DNA of 7,674 nt from an uncultured Pseudomonadota bacterium (GTDB lineage Bacteria > Pseudomonadota > Gammaproteobacteria > Burkholderiales > SG8-39): positions 1 to 7,674 of the forward strand of contig CAIPGJ010000663.1 of assembly GCA_903864555.1 (NCBI GenBank). The letters run 5' to 3'. The position numbers and the translations under genes are program-made. This document shows, in pieces, positions 1 through 6,780 of this stretch (the first letter of the stretch is position 1; the number at the start of each line of letters is the position of its first letter). The notes beneath the pieces are model-generated. The model searched no databases and had not been told where the DNA came from. It worked only from the letters and a program-made list of their open reading frames with translations.

Positions 1-1092
1 GAGGATGCGGCCGCCGGTGGCGGCGATGGGGTGGCCGAGGGAAATCCCCGAGCCGTTGACGTTCAGCTTGTCCGGGTCGTTCCAGCCCCAGCCCTTCAGC
101 ACGCCCAGCACCTGGCAGGCGAAGGCTTCGTTGAGTTCGACCAGGTCGAGTTGGCTCCAGTCCATGCCGGTCTTGGCAAAGAGCTTCTTCACCGCAGGCA
201 CCGGGCCCAGGCCCATGGTGGCGGGATGGCAGCCGGCCACGGCCCAGCCCACCAGGTAACCCATGGGTTCGAGCTTGAGTTCCTTCAGCTTGTCTTCGGA
301 CACCACCAGGCAGGCCGAGGCGGCATCGTTCTGCTGGCTGGCGTTGCCGGCGGTGACGATGCCGTCCTTCATGATGGGGCGCAGCTTGGCCAGGGTCTCC
401 AGCGTGGTCTCCGGGCGCACGCCCTCGTCCTTCTCGAAGCGGATGGGGTCGCCCTTTTTCTGCGCCAGTTCCACCGCCACCAGTTCGTCCTTGAACTTGC
501 CGTCCTTCCAGGCGGCTGTGGCGCGCTGCTGGCTGCGCAGGGCGTAGGCATCGGCTTCCTCGCGGGTGATGTTGCATTCCTTGGCGACGTTCTCGGCGGT
601 GCCGATCATGCCGGCGATCTGGCCGAAGCGATCCATCGGCTGTGACATCTCGCGGCCGCGCTCCAGGCGGTCATGGAACTTCACCGAGCCCATGCGCGCG
701 CCCCAGCGCATGTCGTTGGTGTAGTACTCGACGTTGCTCATGCTTTCCGCGCCGCCGGCGATCACCACGTCAGCGGCGCCGGTCTGCACCATCATGGCGG
801 CGTTCAGCACCGCCTGCAGGCCGCCGCCGCAGCGGCGGTCCACCTGGCAACCGGGTACTTCGATGGGCAGGCCCGCGGCCAGTGCCGCCCAGCGGCCCAG
901 CGCGGGGGCTTCGCCGCTCGGGTAACCGTGCGCGAACACCACATCGTCGATGCGCCCGGGCTCGATGCCGGTGCGCTCCACCAGCGCCTTGATGATCAGG
1001 CCGCCCAGCTTGCCCGCGTCCAGCGGACGCAGCGTGCCGCCGTAGCCGCCGACTGCCGTGCGCAAAGGGGATACGATCGCCGCTCGTCTCAT
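1..1092 (-). CDS. Thiolase (acetyl-CoA acetyltransferase family), 3' end outside window
   Basis: Thiolases cleave 3-ketoacyl-CoA with CoA, or condense two acyl-CoAs, through a covalent acyl-cysteine. The reading frame is open for 364 codons from ATG 1092-1090 to the window edge, so roughly 30 C-terminal residues are missing against a usual length near 390. Visible landmarks are the nucleophile Cys88 in VDRRCGGGLQAV, AGGAESMSN, TAGNASQQNDAAS, LNEAF (Asn321) and GHPIAATGGR with the catalytic His354. The second catalytic cysteine (CxGGG region) lies beyond the edge. The start is supported by GAGGA a few bases upstream and by the normal N-terminus RRAAIVSPLRTAVG. The gene lies 139 bp downstream of the LysR gene on the same strand and may be co-transcribed or use a weak promoter of its own. 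Family assignment is firm. Whether it is degradative or biosynthetic, and its chain-length preference, cannot be read. Confidence 0.95.
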   Translation of the reverse strand, partial: MRRAAIVSPLRTAVGGYGGTLRPLDAGKLGGLIIKALVERTGIEPGRIDDVVFAHGYPSGEAPALGRWAALAAGLPIEVPGCQVDRRCGGGLQAVLNAAMMVQTGAADVVIAGGAESMSNVEYYTNDMRWGARMGSVKFHDRLERGREMSQPMDRFGQIAGMIGTAENVAKECNITREEADAYALRSQQRATAAWKDGKFKDELVAVELAQKKGDPIRFEKDEGVRPETTLETLAKLRPIMKDGIVTAGNASQQNDAASACLVVSEDKLKELKLEPMGYLVGWAVAGCHPATMGLGPVPAVKKLFAKTGMDWSQLDLVELNEAFACQVLGVLKGWGWNDPDKLNVNGSGISLGHPIAATGGRIL

Positions 1093-1154
1093 GATGTCCT
1101 CGCTTTTGGTTGGTTCCGGCGCCTGATGCGGCTCCGGAGGTTGTGAATGGCGCA

Positions 1155-1160
1155 ATTCTA
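1155..1160 (-). promoter_or_regulatory. Possible -10 element upstream of the thiolase gene
   Basis: On the minus strand the 139-bp gap between lysR and the thiolase gene contains TAGAAT, five of six matches to the sigma-70 -10 consensus, about 60 bp before the thiolase ATG. No convincing -35 hexamer is seen 16-18 bp upstream, so this is a weak call. It would give the thiolase gene transcription independent of lysR. Confidence 0.3.
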
Positions 1161-1221
1161 GCCTGCCGGGCACTGCGGCTGCGTCGCGACCCGGACACTT
1201 CGGAAACCTCAGACACCCCGG

Positions 1222-1244
1222 ACGCAGGGCTTCAGTGCCTGCGT
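1222..1244. repeat. Inverted repeat overlapping the lysR stop codon
   Basis: ACGCAGG (1222-1228) and CCTGCGT (1238-1244) form perfect 7-bp arms around a 9-base loop that includes the lysR stop codon (1234-1232). No T-run follows on either strand, so it is not a standard intrinsic terminator. It could be a weak mRNA 3' structure between lysR and the thiolase gene, or chance. Confidence 0.3.
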
Positions 1245-2155
1245 GCCTGCCGCGAACTGCGTGTCCAGGCGGCGAACACCTCTTTCACGATGGTGGCGAG
1301 GCCGCGCGCGGCGACCGTGAGGGTCACGTCCTGGGGATGGATCAGGGCGATCTGGCGCCGCACCACCGGGCCCACCAGCGGTACGGCACGGATGCGTGGA
1401 TAGGCATCGCGAAACAGGATGAGGTTGGGTAGGATGGCCGCCCCCAGGCCCTCATTCACCAGGCCGAGGGCCGAGGTCGGGTGCAGCACCTCGTAAGTGC
1501 GTGGCAGCACGATGTTCAGTTCGGCCACGGCGCGGTCGAAGTAAAGGCCGCTGCCGGTGCCATGGCTGAGCAGGATCAGCGATTCGTTGCGCAGTTCCCG
1601 CCAGCGCACTTCCTTCTTCGACTTCAGCTTGTGGTCATCGCGACAGACCAGCACGAAGGGGTCGTGCAACAGCGGGGCCGCCTCGATGCCGCGCAGCGGC
1701 GCGGGCAGCACGGTGATGCCGATGTCGGCGCGTTTGGACAGCACCGCATCGGTCACCTCATGGGCCGCAGCGTCAAACAGGCGCAGGCGGTTGCGCGGAA
1801 AGCGCTGCGTGTAGTGGGACACGATGCGCGGCAGCAGGTGGCTGGCTACGCTCGACACGCAGGCGATGCCCACCTCGGCCTGGTCCAGTCGCGAGGTGTC
1901 GCGCACTTCGTGGAAGGCGTTGTTGATGTCGCTGAGGAGCCGCTGTGCGCGCGGCAGGAAGCCGTGGCCCACCTGCGACAGCCGCCAGGTGCGCGTGGTG
2001 CGCTCGATCAGCACCACCCCGAGCTGGGTCTCCAGGTTCTTCAGTCGTCGCGACAGCCCCGCCTGGGTGATGAACAGCGCCGTGGCCGCCTTGCTGAAGG
2101 AGCCATGCTCCACCACGGCAACAAAGGCCTGCAGGCCGGCGGTATCGAATTTCAT
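1232..2155 (-). CDS. LysR-type transcriptional regulator
   Basis: The 307-residue product has the standard LysR length and layout. An N-terminal winged helix-turn-helix spans about residues 3-62, with GSFSKAATALFITQAGLSRR followed by LKNLETQLGVVLIERT. A linker helix precedes a periplasmic-binding-protein-like effector domain from about residue 92, with the usual RADIGITVLP segment. LysR proteins act as cytoplasmic tetramers that bind T-N11-A sites and respond to a small ligand, commonly repressing themselves and activating a divergent operon. Here the gene is divergent from the CoA-transferase operon and lies upstream of the thiolase gene on the same strand. ATG 2155-2153 gives a normal LysR N-terminus, but no clear Shine-Dalgarno precedes it; the leader is AT-rich. 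The ligand is unknown; a substrate or CoA intermediate of the neighbouring pathway is the natural guess. Confidence 0.95.
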   Translation of the reverse strand: MKFDTAGLQAFVAVVEHGSFSKAATALFITQAGLSRRLKNLETQLGVVLIERTTRTWRLSQVGHGFLPRAQRLLSDINNAFHEVRDTSRLDQAEVGIACVSSVASHLLPRIVSHYTQRFPRNRLRLFDAAAHEVTDAVLSKRADIGITVLPAPLRGIEAAPLLHDPFVLVCRDDHKLKSKKEVRWRELRNESLILLSHGTGSGLYFDRAVAELNIVLPRTYEVLHPTSALGLVNEGLGAAILPNLILFRDAYPRIRAVPLVGPVVRRQIALIHPQDVTLTVAARGLATIVKEVFAAWTRSSRQARRH

Positions 2156-2187
2156 GAGTATTTGTCAAAAATCAAAAACGATTTCTC

Positions 2188-2217
2188 ATTTTACGGGCTG
2201 CAAGGCTTGCATCACAA
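2188..2217 (-). promoter_or_regulatory. Candidate lysR promoter
   Basis: On the minus strand, TTGTGA (2217-2212, four of six to TTGACA) and TAAAAT (2193-2188, five of six to TATAAT) are separated by 18 bp. The predicted start of transcription falls near 2181, leaving a leader of about 25 bases before the lysR ATG. The segment lies in a distinctly AT-rich patch (about 2160-2195) of an otherwise GC-rich window. The spacer contains the 2199-2211 palindrome, which suits autorepression. Confidence 0.5.
2199..2211. promoter_or_regulatory. Candidate LysR operator (T-N11-A palindrome)
   Basis: TGCAAGGCTTGCA is a perfect 13-bp interrupted palindrome, with arms TGCAAG and CTTGCA about a central G. It begins with T and ends with A eleven bases apart, which is exactly the T-N11-A form bound by LysR-family proteins. 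It lies in the lysR/CoA-transferase divergent region, 44 bp before the lysR start codon and inside the spacer of the candidate lysR promoter. The regulator that binds it is inferred to be the adjacent LysR. Confidence 0.6.
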
Positions 2218-2324
2218 TCGCTCCGCACTGAAGGCGTCGCTGGAGAAACCGCTTGAGCAACAGCGGGAACAAGCGAGTTCACGGTGCTGTGGCGGTGTGG
2301 CGCAGTCCAGGGGATGCGGCAGTT

Positions 2325-2354
2325 TTTTCATGCCTGTTGCGCCAGCCGCATAAA
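2325..2354 (+). promoter_or_regulatory. Weak candidate promoter for the CoA-transferase operon
   Basis: TTTTCA (2325-2330) and CATAAA (2349-2354), each four of six to the sigma-70 consensus, are separated by 18 bp. This would place the transcript start near 2361 and leave a leader of about 70 bases before GTG 2430. LysR-activated promoters often have poor hexamers, but the call is weak. The palindrome at 2199-2211 would lie farther upstream of this start than the usual activator site near -65. Confidence 0.25.
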
Positions 2355-2378
2355 TCGCTCAATGCGCAGACATGACGC

Positions 2379-2404
2379 GCCGGCCGAAGTAATGAGCCGG
2401 CCGG
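2379..2404 (+). repeat. GC-rich inverted repeat in the CoA-transferase leader
   Basis: CCGGCC (2380-2385) can pair with GGCCGG (2399-2404) around a 13-base loop; GCCGGC also occurs at 2379-2384 and 2396-2401, so alternative pairings exist. The repeat ends about 10 bases before the ribosome binding site of the CoA-transferase gene and could influence translation or mRNA stability. It may equally be a chance product of high GC. Confidence 0.3.
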
Positions 2405-2429
2405 AAAACCGTAGAGGAAGAGGCAATCC

Positions 2430-3620
2430 GTGTCCAAGAGTCTCGGCAAGGTCAAGATCATCGATTTCTCACGCGTGCTGTCAGGGCCGTATGCCACCCT
2501 GATCCTGGGCGACCTGGGCGCTGACATCCTCAAGGTGGAGGAGCCCACCGAGGGCGATGCCACGCGGGAGAACCGCCCCTTCGTCAATGGCCAGAGCCAT
2601 TACTTCCTCAGCCTCAACCGCAACAAGCGCAGCCTCGGGCTGAACCTGAAGACGAAAGAAGGCCAGGCCATTGCCCGCCAGCTGGTGAAGGACGCCGACG
2701 TGGTGCTGGAGAATTTCCGCCCCGGCAAGATGCAGGGGCTGGGCCTGGACTACGAAACCCTGTCGAAGGATAACCCGCGGCTTATCTATTGCTCGGTCAG
2801 CGGCTTTGGCCAGGACGGCCCACTGGCGCAGACGCCGGCCTACAACGACGTGGTGCAGGGCCTGAGCGGCGTGATGAGCATGAACGGCGAGCCCGATGGC
2901 ATGCCGGTGAAGGTGGGCATCCCCATCGGCGACATCGCCGCGGGCATGTTTGCCGCCATGGGCATCCTGTCCGCGCTGTATGAGCGCGAGCACAGCGGTC
3001 GCGGCAAGCACCTGGACATTTCCATGCTCGACTGCCTGATCGGCATGCTGGGCTACTCGGCCGGCTGGTACTTCGCCACCGGCAAGAGCCCGCACCGCGT
3101 CGGCTCGCGCCACCATTCGATTGCACCGGTGGGCGTGTTCCGCACCGCCGATGGCAAGGAACTGATCCTGGCGGTGTTCATCACCAAGTTCTGGCAGCGC
3201 TTTTGCGAGGCTGGCGGACGACCGGAACTGGCCACTGATCCGCGCTTCCAGGCGGCGCAGTCGCGTGTGGAAAACCAGGCCGAACTCTATCCCCTCATCG
3301 AGCAATTGGTGGCCAGCCAGCCACTGGCCTGGTGGTTGAAGGCGCTGTCGGTAGGGGACGTGCCCCATGCGCCGGTGCTGGCGGTGGGCGAGGCGCTGGA
3401 GCAGGAGTACGTGAAGTACCGCCACATGGTGATCGAGGCCACGCATCCCTCGTATGGCCCGGTGAAGATGGTCGGCCCGGTGATCAAGGAACGCGGCGAA
3501 GTGCCGACTGCGGCCAAGGCACCGCCCATGCTGGGCGAGCACAACGTCGAGGTGCTGCGCAGTTGCGGCTATTCCGACGCCGACATCGACAAGCTGCGCA
3601 AGGGCGGCGTCATCGCCTGA
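2430..3620 (+). CDS. CaiB/BaiF (family III) CoA-transferase
   Basis: Family III CoA-transferases move CoA between carboxylic acids through an aspartyl-CoA anhydride/thioester intermediate, as in formyl-CoA and carnitine CoA-transferases. The 396-residue product has the usual length. It opens with KIIDFSRVLSGPYAT and LGDLGADILKVEEP, then LNRNKRSLGLNLKT, ADVVLENFRPG and SVSGFGQDGP. GIPIGDIAAGM follows, where Asp168 matches the catalytic Asp169 of E. coli Frc, and then GRGKHLDISMLD. Translation starts at GTG 2430, chosen because GGAAGAGG (2416-2423) lies six bases upstream and the protein then begins normally. It is the first gene of the plus-strand series and divergent from lysR. Its likely job is to activate the organic acid taken up by the system as a CoA thioester. 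Donor and acceptor cannot be read from sequence. Confidence 0.95.
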   Translation: MSKSLGKVKIIDFSRVLSGPYATLILGDLGADILKVEEPTEGDATRENRPFVNGQSHYFLSLNRNKRSLGLNLKTKEGQAIARQLVKDADVVLENFRPGKMQGLGLDYETLSKDNPRLIYCSVSGFGQDGPLAQTPAYNDVVQGLSGVMSMNGEPDGMPVKVGIPIGDIAAGMFAAMGILSALYEREHSGRGKHLDISMLDCLIGMLGYSAGWYFATGKSPHRVGSRHHSIAPVGVFRTADGKELILAVFITKFWQRFCEAGGRPELATDPRFQAAQSRVENQAELYPLIEQLVASQPLAWWLKALSVGDVPHAPVLAVGEALEQEYVKYRHMVIEATHPSYGPVKMVGPVIKERGEVPTAAKAPPMLGEHNVEVLRSCGYSDADIDKLRKGGVIA

Positions 3621-3653
3621 CCTCGCTGGCCAGCAAGAACAGGCAACAACAAG

Positions 3654-3669
3654 GCCGGTCAGCACCGGC
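3654..3669 (+). repeat. Perfect intercistronic hairpin
   Basis: GCCGGT (3654-3659) and ACCGGC (3664-3669) form a perfect 6-bp stem closing the tetraloop CAGC in the 71-bp gap between the CoA-transferase and MaoC-like genes. No T-run follows, so it should not terminate transcription. It ends 12 bases before the next ribosome binding site. An mRNA-stability or processing element is possible. Confidence 0.35.
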
Positions 3670-3691
3670 TGCAACCGAAAAGGAAGTGGAC

Positions 3692-4825
3692 ATGAGTGCA
3701 GTTGAAGGCAAGAAGCAGTCTTTCGACCGACTGACTGACGAGGCGCTGGCGGAACTGCGCGCGGAGATCGGCACCGAAATCAAGGGGCCGCATGGTTACA
3801 TCACCGAAGCCACGCGCGATGGCATCCGCCATTTCGCCATGGGCATCGGCGATGAGAACCCGCTGTGGCAGGACGAGGACTACGCGAAGAAGTCGCCCCT
3901 GGGGACGATTGCCGCGCCGCCCTTCATCCTGCTCGCCTTCAACAAGACGGCCTGGGGCGCGCGCGGCCTGCGCGGCATCCATTCCATGTTCTCGGGCAGC
4001 TATTTCGAGTGGAAGCGTCCGATCGTGCTCGGTGACAAGCTCACCTCCAAGACCATCCTCAAGGACATCGAGATCAAGTCGAGCCGCTTTGCCGGCCGCG
4101 CCATCAAGCAGATCCGTGAGGCCACCTTCCGCGATGCCGCGGGCGAAGTCGTGGCCATCGCGCGTCCCTACAGCTTTCGCATCGAGCGCGACACGGCCAG
4201 CTCCAAGGGCAAGTACAACAGCCTGGTGCTGGGCACCTACACGCCGGAGCAGTACGCCGCCATCGCCGCCGATTACGACAAGGAAGTGCGCCGCGGCAGC
4301 GAGCCGCGCTACTGGGAGGATGTCACCGTGGGCGAGATGATGCCCCATGTGGTGAAGGGCCCGCTCACGGTCACCGACATCATCGTCTTCCTGCAGGGCT
4401 TCGGCGGGCAGTGGCTGCGCGCCCACGGCGATGCGGTGCGCTGGTATGCGCGCCACCCCAAGGGCGGCATCGTCAACAAGTTCGGTGCGCTCGAGCCGCC
4501 GGAGATCGTGCACTGGGACGACGAACTGGCACGTCGCGTCGGTGTGCCCGCTGCCTACGACTACGGCCCGCAGCGCATGGGCTGGCTGGGGCATCTGCTC
4601 ACCAACTGGATGGGCGACCACGGCTTCCTGCGCAGCCTGGATGCCCAGGTGCGCCGCTTCAACCTGGTGGGCGACACCACCTGGTGCCGCGGCAAGGTCG
4701 TCGACAAGCGCGAAGAGGATGGCAGGAAGGTCGTCATCTGCGAAATCTGGTGCGAAGACCAGCGCGGCGACATCACCGCCAAGGGCATGGCCACGGTGGA
4801 ACTGCCGACGAAGCAGGGCCAGTAG
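3692..4825 (+). CDS. MaoC-like double-hotdog hydratase/dehydratase
   Basis: MaoC-type proteins hydrate enoyl-CoA or dehydrate 3-hydroxyacyl-CoA in the cytoplasm. The 377-residue product has the size of a two-hotdog protein: an N-terminal FAS1-dehydratase-like repeat (about residues 20-170) and a C-terminal MaoC repeat (about 205-372). The N-terminal repeat has GDENPLWQDEDYA then IAAPPF. Trp59 sits where active R-hydratases carry His in D-x-N-P-x-H, common in this subfamily as I recall it. The C-terminal repeat has PPEIVHWDDELARRVGVPAAYDYGPQ, offering His274 as the more likely catalytic histidine. The ATG at 3692 is chosen because AAGGAAG (3680-3686) lies five bases upstream; the frame is open farther upstream but overlaps the CoA-transferase gene. 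It sits 71 bp after that gene and 61 bp before the selenoprotein gene. Substrate unknown. Confidence 0.9.
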   Translation: MSAVEGKKQSFDRLTDEALAELRAEIGTEIKGPHGYITEATRDGIRHFAMGIGDENPLWQDEDYAKKSPLGTIAAPPFILLAFNKTAWGARGLRGIHSMFSGSYFEWKRPIVLGDKLTSKTILKDIEIKSSRFAGRAIKQIREATFRDAAGEVVAIARPYSFRIERDTASSKGKYNSLVLGTYTPEQYAAIAADYDKEVRRGSEPRYWEDVTVGEMMPHVVKGPLTVTDIIVFLQGFGGQWLRAHGDAVRWYARHPKGGIVNKFGALEPPEIVHWDDELARRVGVPAAYDYGPQRMGWLGHLLTNWMGDHGFLRSLDAQVRRFNLVGDTTWCRGKVVDKREEDGRKVVICEIWCEDQRGDITAKGMATVELPTKQGQ

Positions 4826-4844
4826 TCCCGGCCTGAGCCCACCA

Positions 4845-4860
4845 GCCCATAAGCCCATAA
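4845..4860 (+). repeat. Tandem 8-bp repeat in an intercistronic gap
   Basis: GCCCATAA occurs twice in direct succession (4845-4852 and 4853-4860) in the 61-bp gap before the selenoprotein gene, followed by the short repeat GTACGCCAGTACGC (4861-4874). The motif resembles replication-slippage products. No function is evident. Confidence 0.5.
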
Positions 4861-4886
4861 GTACGCCAGTACGCAAGGAGGACCGC

Positions 4887-6602
4887 ATGTCAGCACAGGA
4901 ATCCGACGGTTACTACGAGGCCTACTGGCCGCGCGGTCCGCGCCAGAGCAAGATCAAGCCGCTGGCCAAGCGCTTCGATACCCTGGCCGGCAAGAAGGTC
5001 GCCTTCCTCTGGGATTACCTTTTTCGCGGTGACGAGATCTGGGTCACGTTGAAGGAAGAATTGAGCAAGCGTTATCCCGGCATCAGCTTCGTCGACTGGG
5101 CCGAGTTCGGCAACACCCACGGCACCGAGGAGCGCAAGGTGGTGGCCGCGCTGCCGCAGCGCTTCAAGGAACTGGGCGTGGATGCGGCCATCTCCGGGAT
5201 GGGTTGTTGAGGCAGCTGCACGCCCGCCGTGTTGCGGGCCAGTGCAGTGTGCGAGGCGGCGGGGATCCCTTCCTCGACGCTGGTGTGCGAGGGCTTCATG
5301 CCGCAGGCGGCGGCGGTCAGCATCGGCCTGGGACTGCCCAACATTCCCTGTGCCGTGGTGCCCGGCCATACCAATGTGCAGAGCAAGGATGAACTGAAGG
5401 CGAACGTGCTGCGGGTGACGCTGGATCAGGTCATCAGCAACCTCACGCAGACCCCGGCGGTGGCCGGTGAACGGGGCGAACCTGCGCAACAGAGCATCGT
5501 TTTCAAGGGCGGCTTCGATGCCGTCAACCAGTACTTCTACGAGAACGGCTGGGGTGATGGCCTGCCCATCGTGCCACCCACGCGCAGCAAGATCGAGGCC
5601 TTCCTCAGCTGCATCGATCTCGATCCCAACCAGAGCATTGCCACGCTGCTGCCCGAACAGCGCGCCGCCACGGTGTGGAGCATCGCCGTCAACGGCGTGA
5701 TGGCCGGTTGCAAACCCGAATACATGCCCCTGCTGGTAACGCTGGTGGAAGCCATGGCCGACCCGGCCTACGGCGTGGAGCACAGCGGCAACAGTCCGGG
5801 CGGGGAGACCCTCATCATCCTGAACGGTCCCATTACCCAGCAGCTGGACTTCAACTACACCCAGGGGGTGATGCGCGACGGCTTCCAGGCCAACACCTCC
5901 ATCGGCCGCTTCTGGCGCCTGTACCTGCGCAATGTGGCGGGCTTCCTGCCACACAAGAATGACAAGGCCACCTTCGGCAATACCTGGCGTGTGGTGGTGC
6001 CTGAAAACGAAGCCGTGCTGGCAAAGATAGGCTGGCCCACGGTGGGCGTGGACATGGGCAATCCGGCCGGGGCCAACACCGTGACCATCGGCCGTTACAC
6101 CGGTGGCAACCTGCTGGTGTCGGTGTCGGGTGATGTGTACAAGGACATGCTGCCCTATCTGGCCGATGCCGTGGTGCGGCAGATTTCCTGGCAGTTGATG
6201 TTCTCGGTGGGGCAGGGGCTGGGCAAGCTGCGTCCGCTGGTGCTGCTGCCGCCGATTCTGGCCGAAACCATGTCGCGCGCCGGGGTCACCAAGGAAGTAT
6301 TCAAGCAATACCTGTTCGACCACTCGCGCATTCCGGCCAGCCAGTTCTCGCGCATCCTGCGCGACTGGACGCAGAAGCCGACCTGGGACCTGGCCCTGGA
6401 AGTGAAGAACGGGAAGATTCCGAAGATCTTCCACGAGTCCGACGATCCGGACCGGCTGGTGCCGCTGGTGTGGCGCCCGGATGACTACATGGTGGCGGTG
6501 ACGGGTGATCCGCTGCGCAACAACGCCTATGTCTATGCCCACAACGGCCTGCGCGGTTATCCGGTGAGCAAGGTGGTGCGCCACGCCAAGGGCAAGGTCT
6601 GA
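4887..6602 (+). CDS. UGSC-family selenoprotein with large C-terminal domain; in-frame TGA read as selenocysteine
   Basis: One frame runs from ATG 4887 to TGA 6600-6602 with a single internal TGA at 5208-5210, giving 571 residues including Sec108. AAGGAGG (4875-4881) five bases upstream fixes the start. Residues 1-195 look like an alternating alpha/beta domain: strand KKVAFLWDYL, strand ISFVDW, strand VDAAISGMGC, then Cys107-Sec108-Gly-Ser-Cys111 at the start of a helix. Sec108 and Cys111 form a UxxC redox pair. Protein sequence after the TGA (TPAVLRASAVCEAAGI, VCEGFMPQAA) continues the same domain without a new start or ribosome site, so this is not two genes. About residues 207-571 form a second domain with GWGDGLPIVPPT (222-232) and AGCKPEY (Cys275); I cannot name it with confidence. 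From memory, UGSC proteins are a known but uncharacterised (seleno)protein family. A redox role is inferred. No signal peptide is seen, so it is probably cytoplasmic. Confidence 0.85.
5208..5247 (+). promoter_or_regulatory. Bacterial SECIS element (UGA plus stem-loop)
   Basis: Directly after TGA 5208-5210 the transcript can fold into a long hairpin. CTGCAC (5216-5221) pairs with GTGCAG (5242-5247), GCCCGC (5222-5227) pairs with GCGGGC (5234-5239), CA (5240-5241) bulges on the 3' side, and CGTGTT (5228-5233) is the apical loop. G5229 is the second loop base, 19 bases after the TGA. A stable upper stem, a small loop with G in its first two positions and this spacing are the described features of bacterial SECIS elements that recruit SelB with Sec-tRNA. 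The folding was done by eye; no free energy was computed. Confidence 0.8.
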
Positions 6603-6780
6603 CGGGTCGGCAACACGGGGGCGTCAGCGACAGGGGGCAGCAAAACACACAGGAGGTGGAGGACCGCAAGACCATAAGACCTGAAGGGGCCGTCAGAGCC
6701 TCGAAAAGGCGCATGGGATCTGGAACGAAAGCAACACTCGTCAGCAGTTTGCGCAGCGCAGATCACTGGAGGAGCAGCAG
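6603..6780 (+). other. 178-bp intercistronic region before the Bug gene
   Basis: No convincing gene, promoter or terminator is visible. An isolated Shine-Dalgarno-like run AGGAGGTGGAGGA (6651-6663) is not followed by a plausible gene. It shares GGAGGACCGCA (6658-6668) with the true ribosome-site region of the selenoprotein gene (4877-4887). TGCGCAGCGCA (6750-6760) is an 11-bp odd palindrome. The genuine ribosome site of the next gene is GGAGGAG (6768-6774). Confidence 0.5.

Noticed and set aside
1481..2353. 290-codon plus-strand open frame over lysR and its upstream region
   Set aside because: Antisense to the LysR gene, no ribosome site and no recognisable family features.
2481..3674. 397-codon minus-strand open frame over the CoA-transferase gene
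   Set aside because: Antisense shadow of a firmly identified gene, with no known motif.
3332..3691. Upstream extension of the MaoC-like frame into the CoA-transferase gene
   Set aside because: The extra 120 codons overlap the CoA-transferase coding region and read as Gly/Arg/Ala filler; ATG 3692 has a good ribosome site.
3659..4888. 409-codon minus-strand open frame over the MaoC-like gene
   Set aside because: Antisense shadow of a firmly identified gene, low-complexity Ala/Gly/Arg/His composition.
5208..5210. Internal TGA as a nonsense mutation or sequencing error (pseudogene)
   Set aside because: Both sides stay in one frame with no other defects, the TGA falls at a UxxC redox position, and a fitting stem-loop follows. 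A single-base error from a Cys or Trp codon cannot be excluded by sequence alone.
4890..6584. 564-codon open frame on the minus strand, almost the length of the selenoprotein gene
   Set aside because: It is antisense to a gene with clear ribosome site, conserved-looking motifs and a bSECIS. Its translation is rich in His, Gln, Val and Gly with no recognisable motif, a usual by-product of GC-rich codon bias.
5229..6602. Second half of the selenoprotein as an independent gene starting at GTG 5229
   Set aside because: There is no Shine-Dalgarno, the start would lie inside the bSECIS loop, and the protein would begin in the middle of a helix whose first part is encoded before it.
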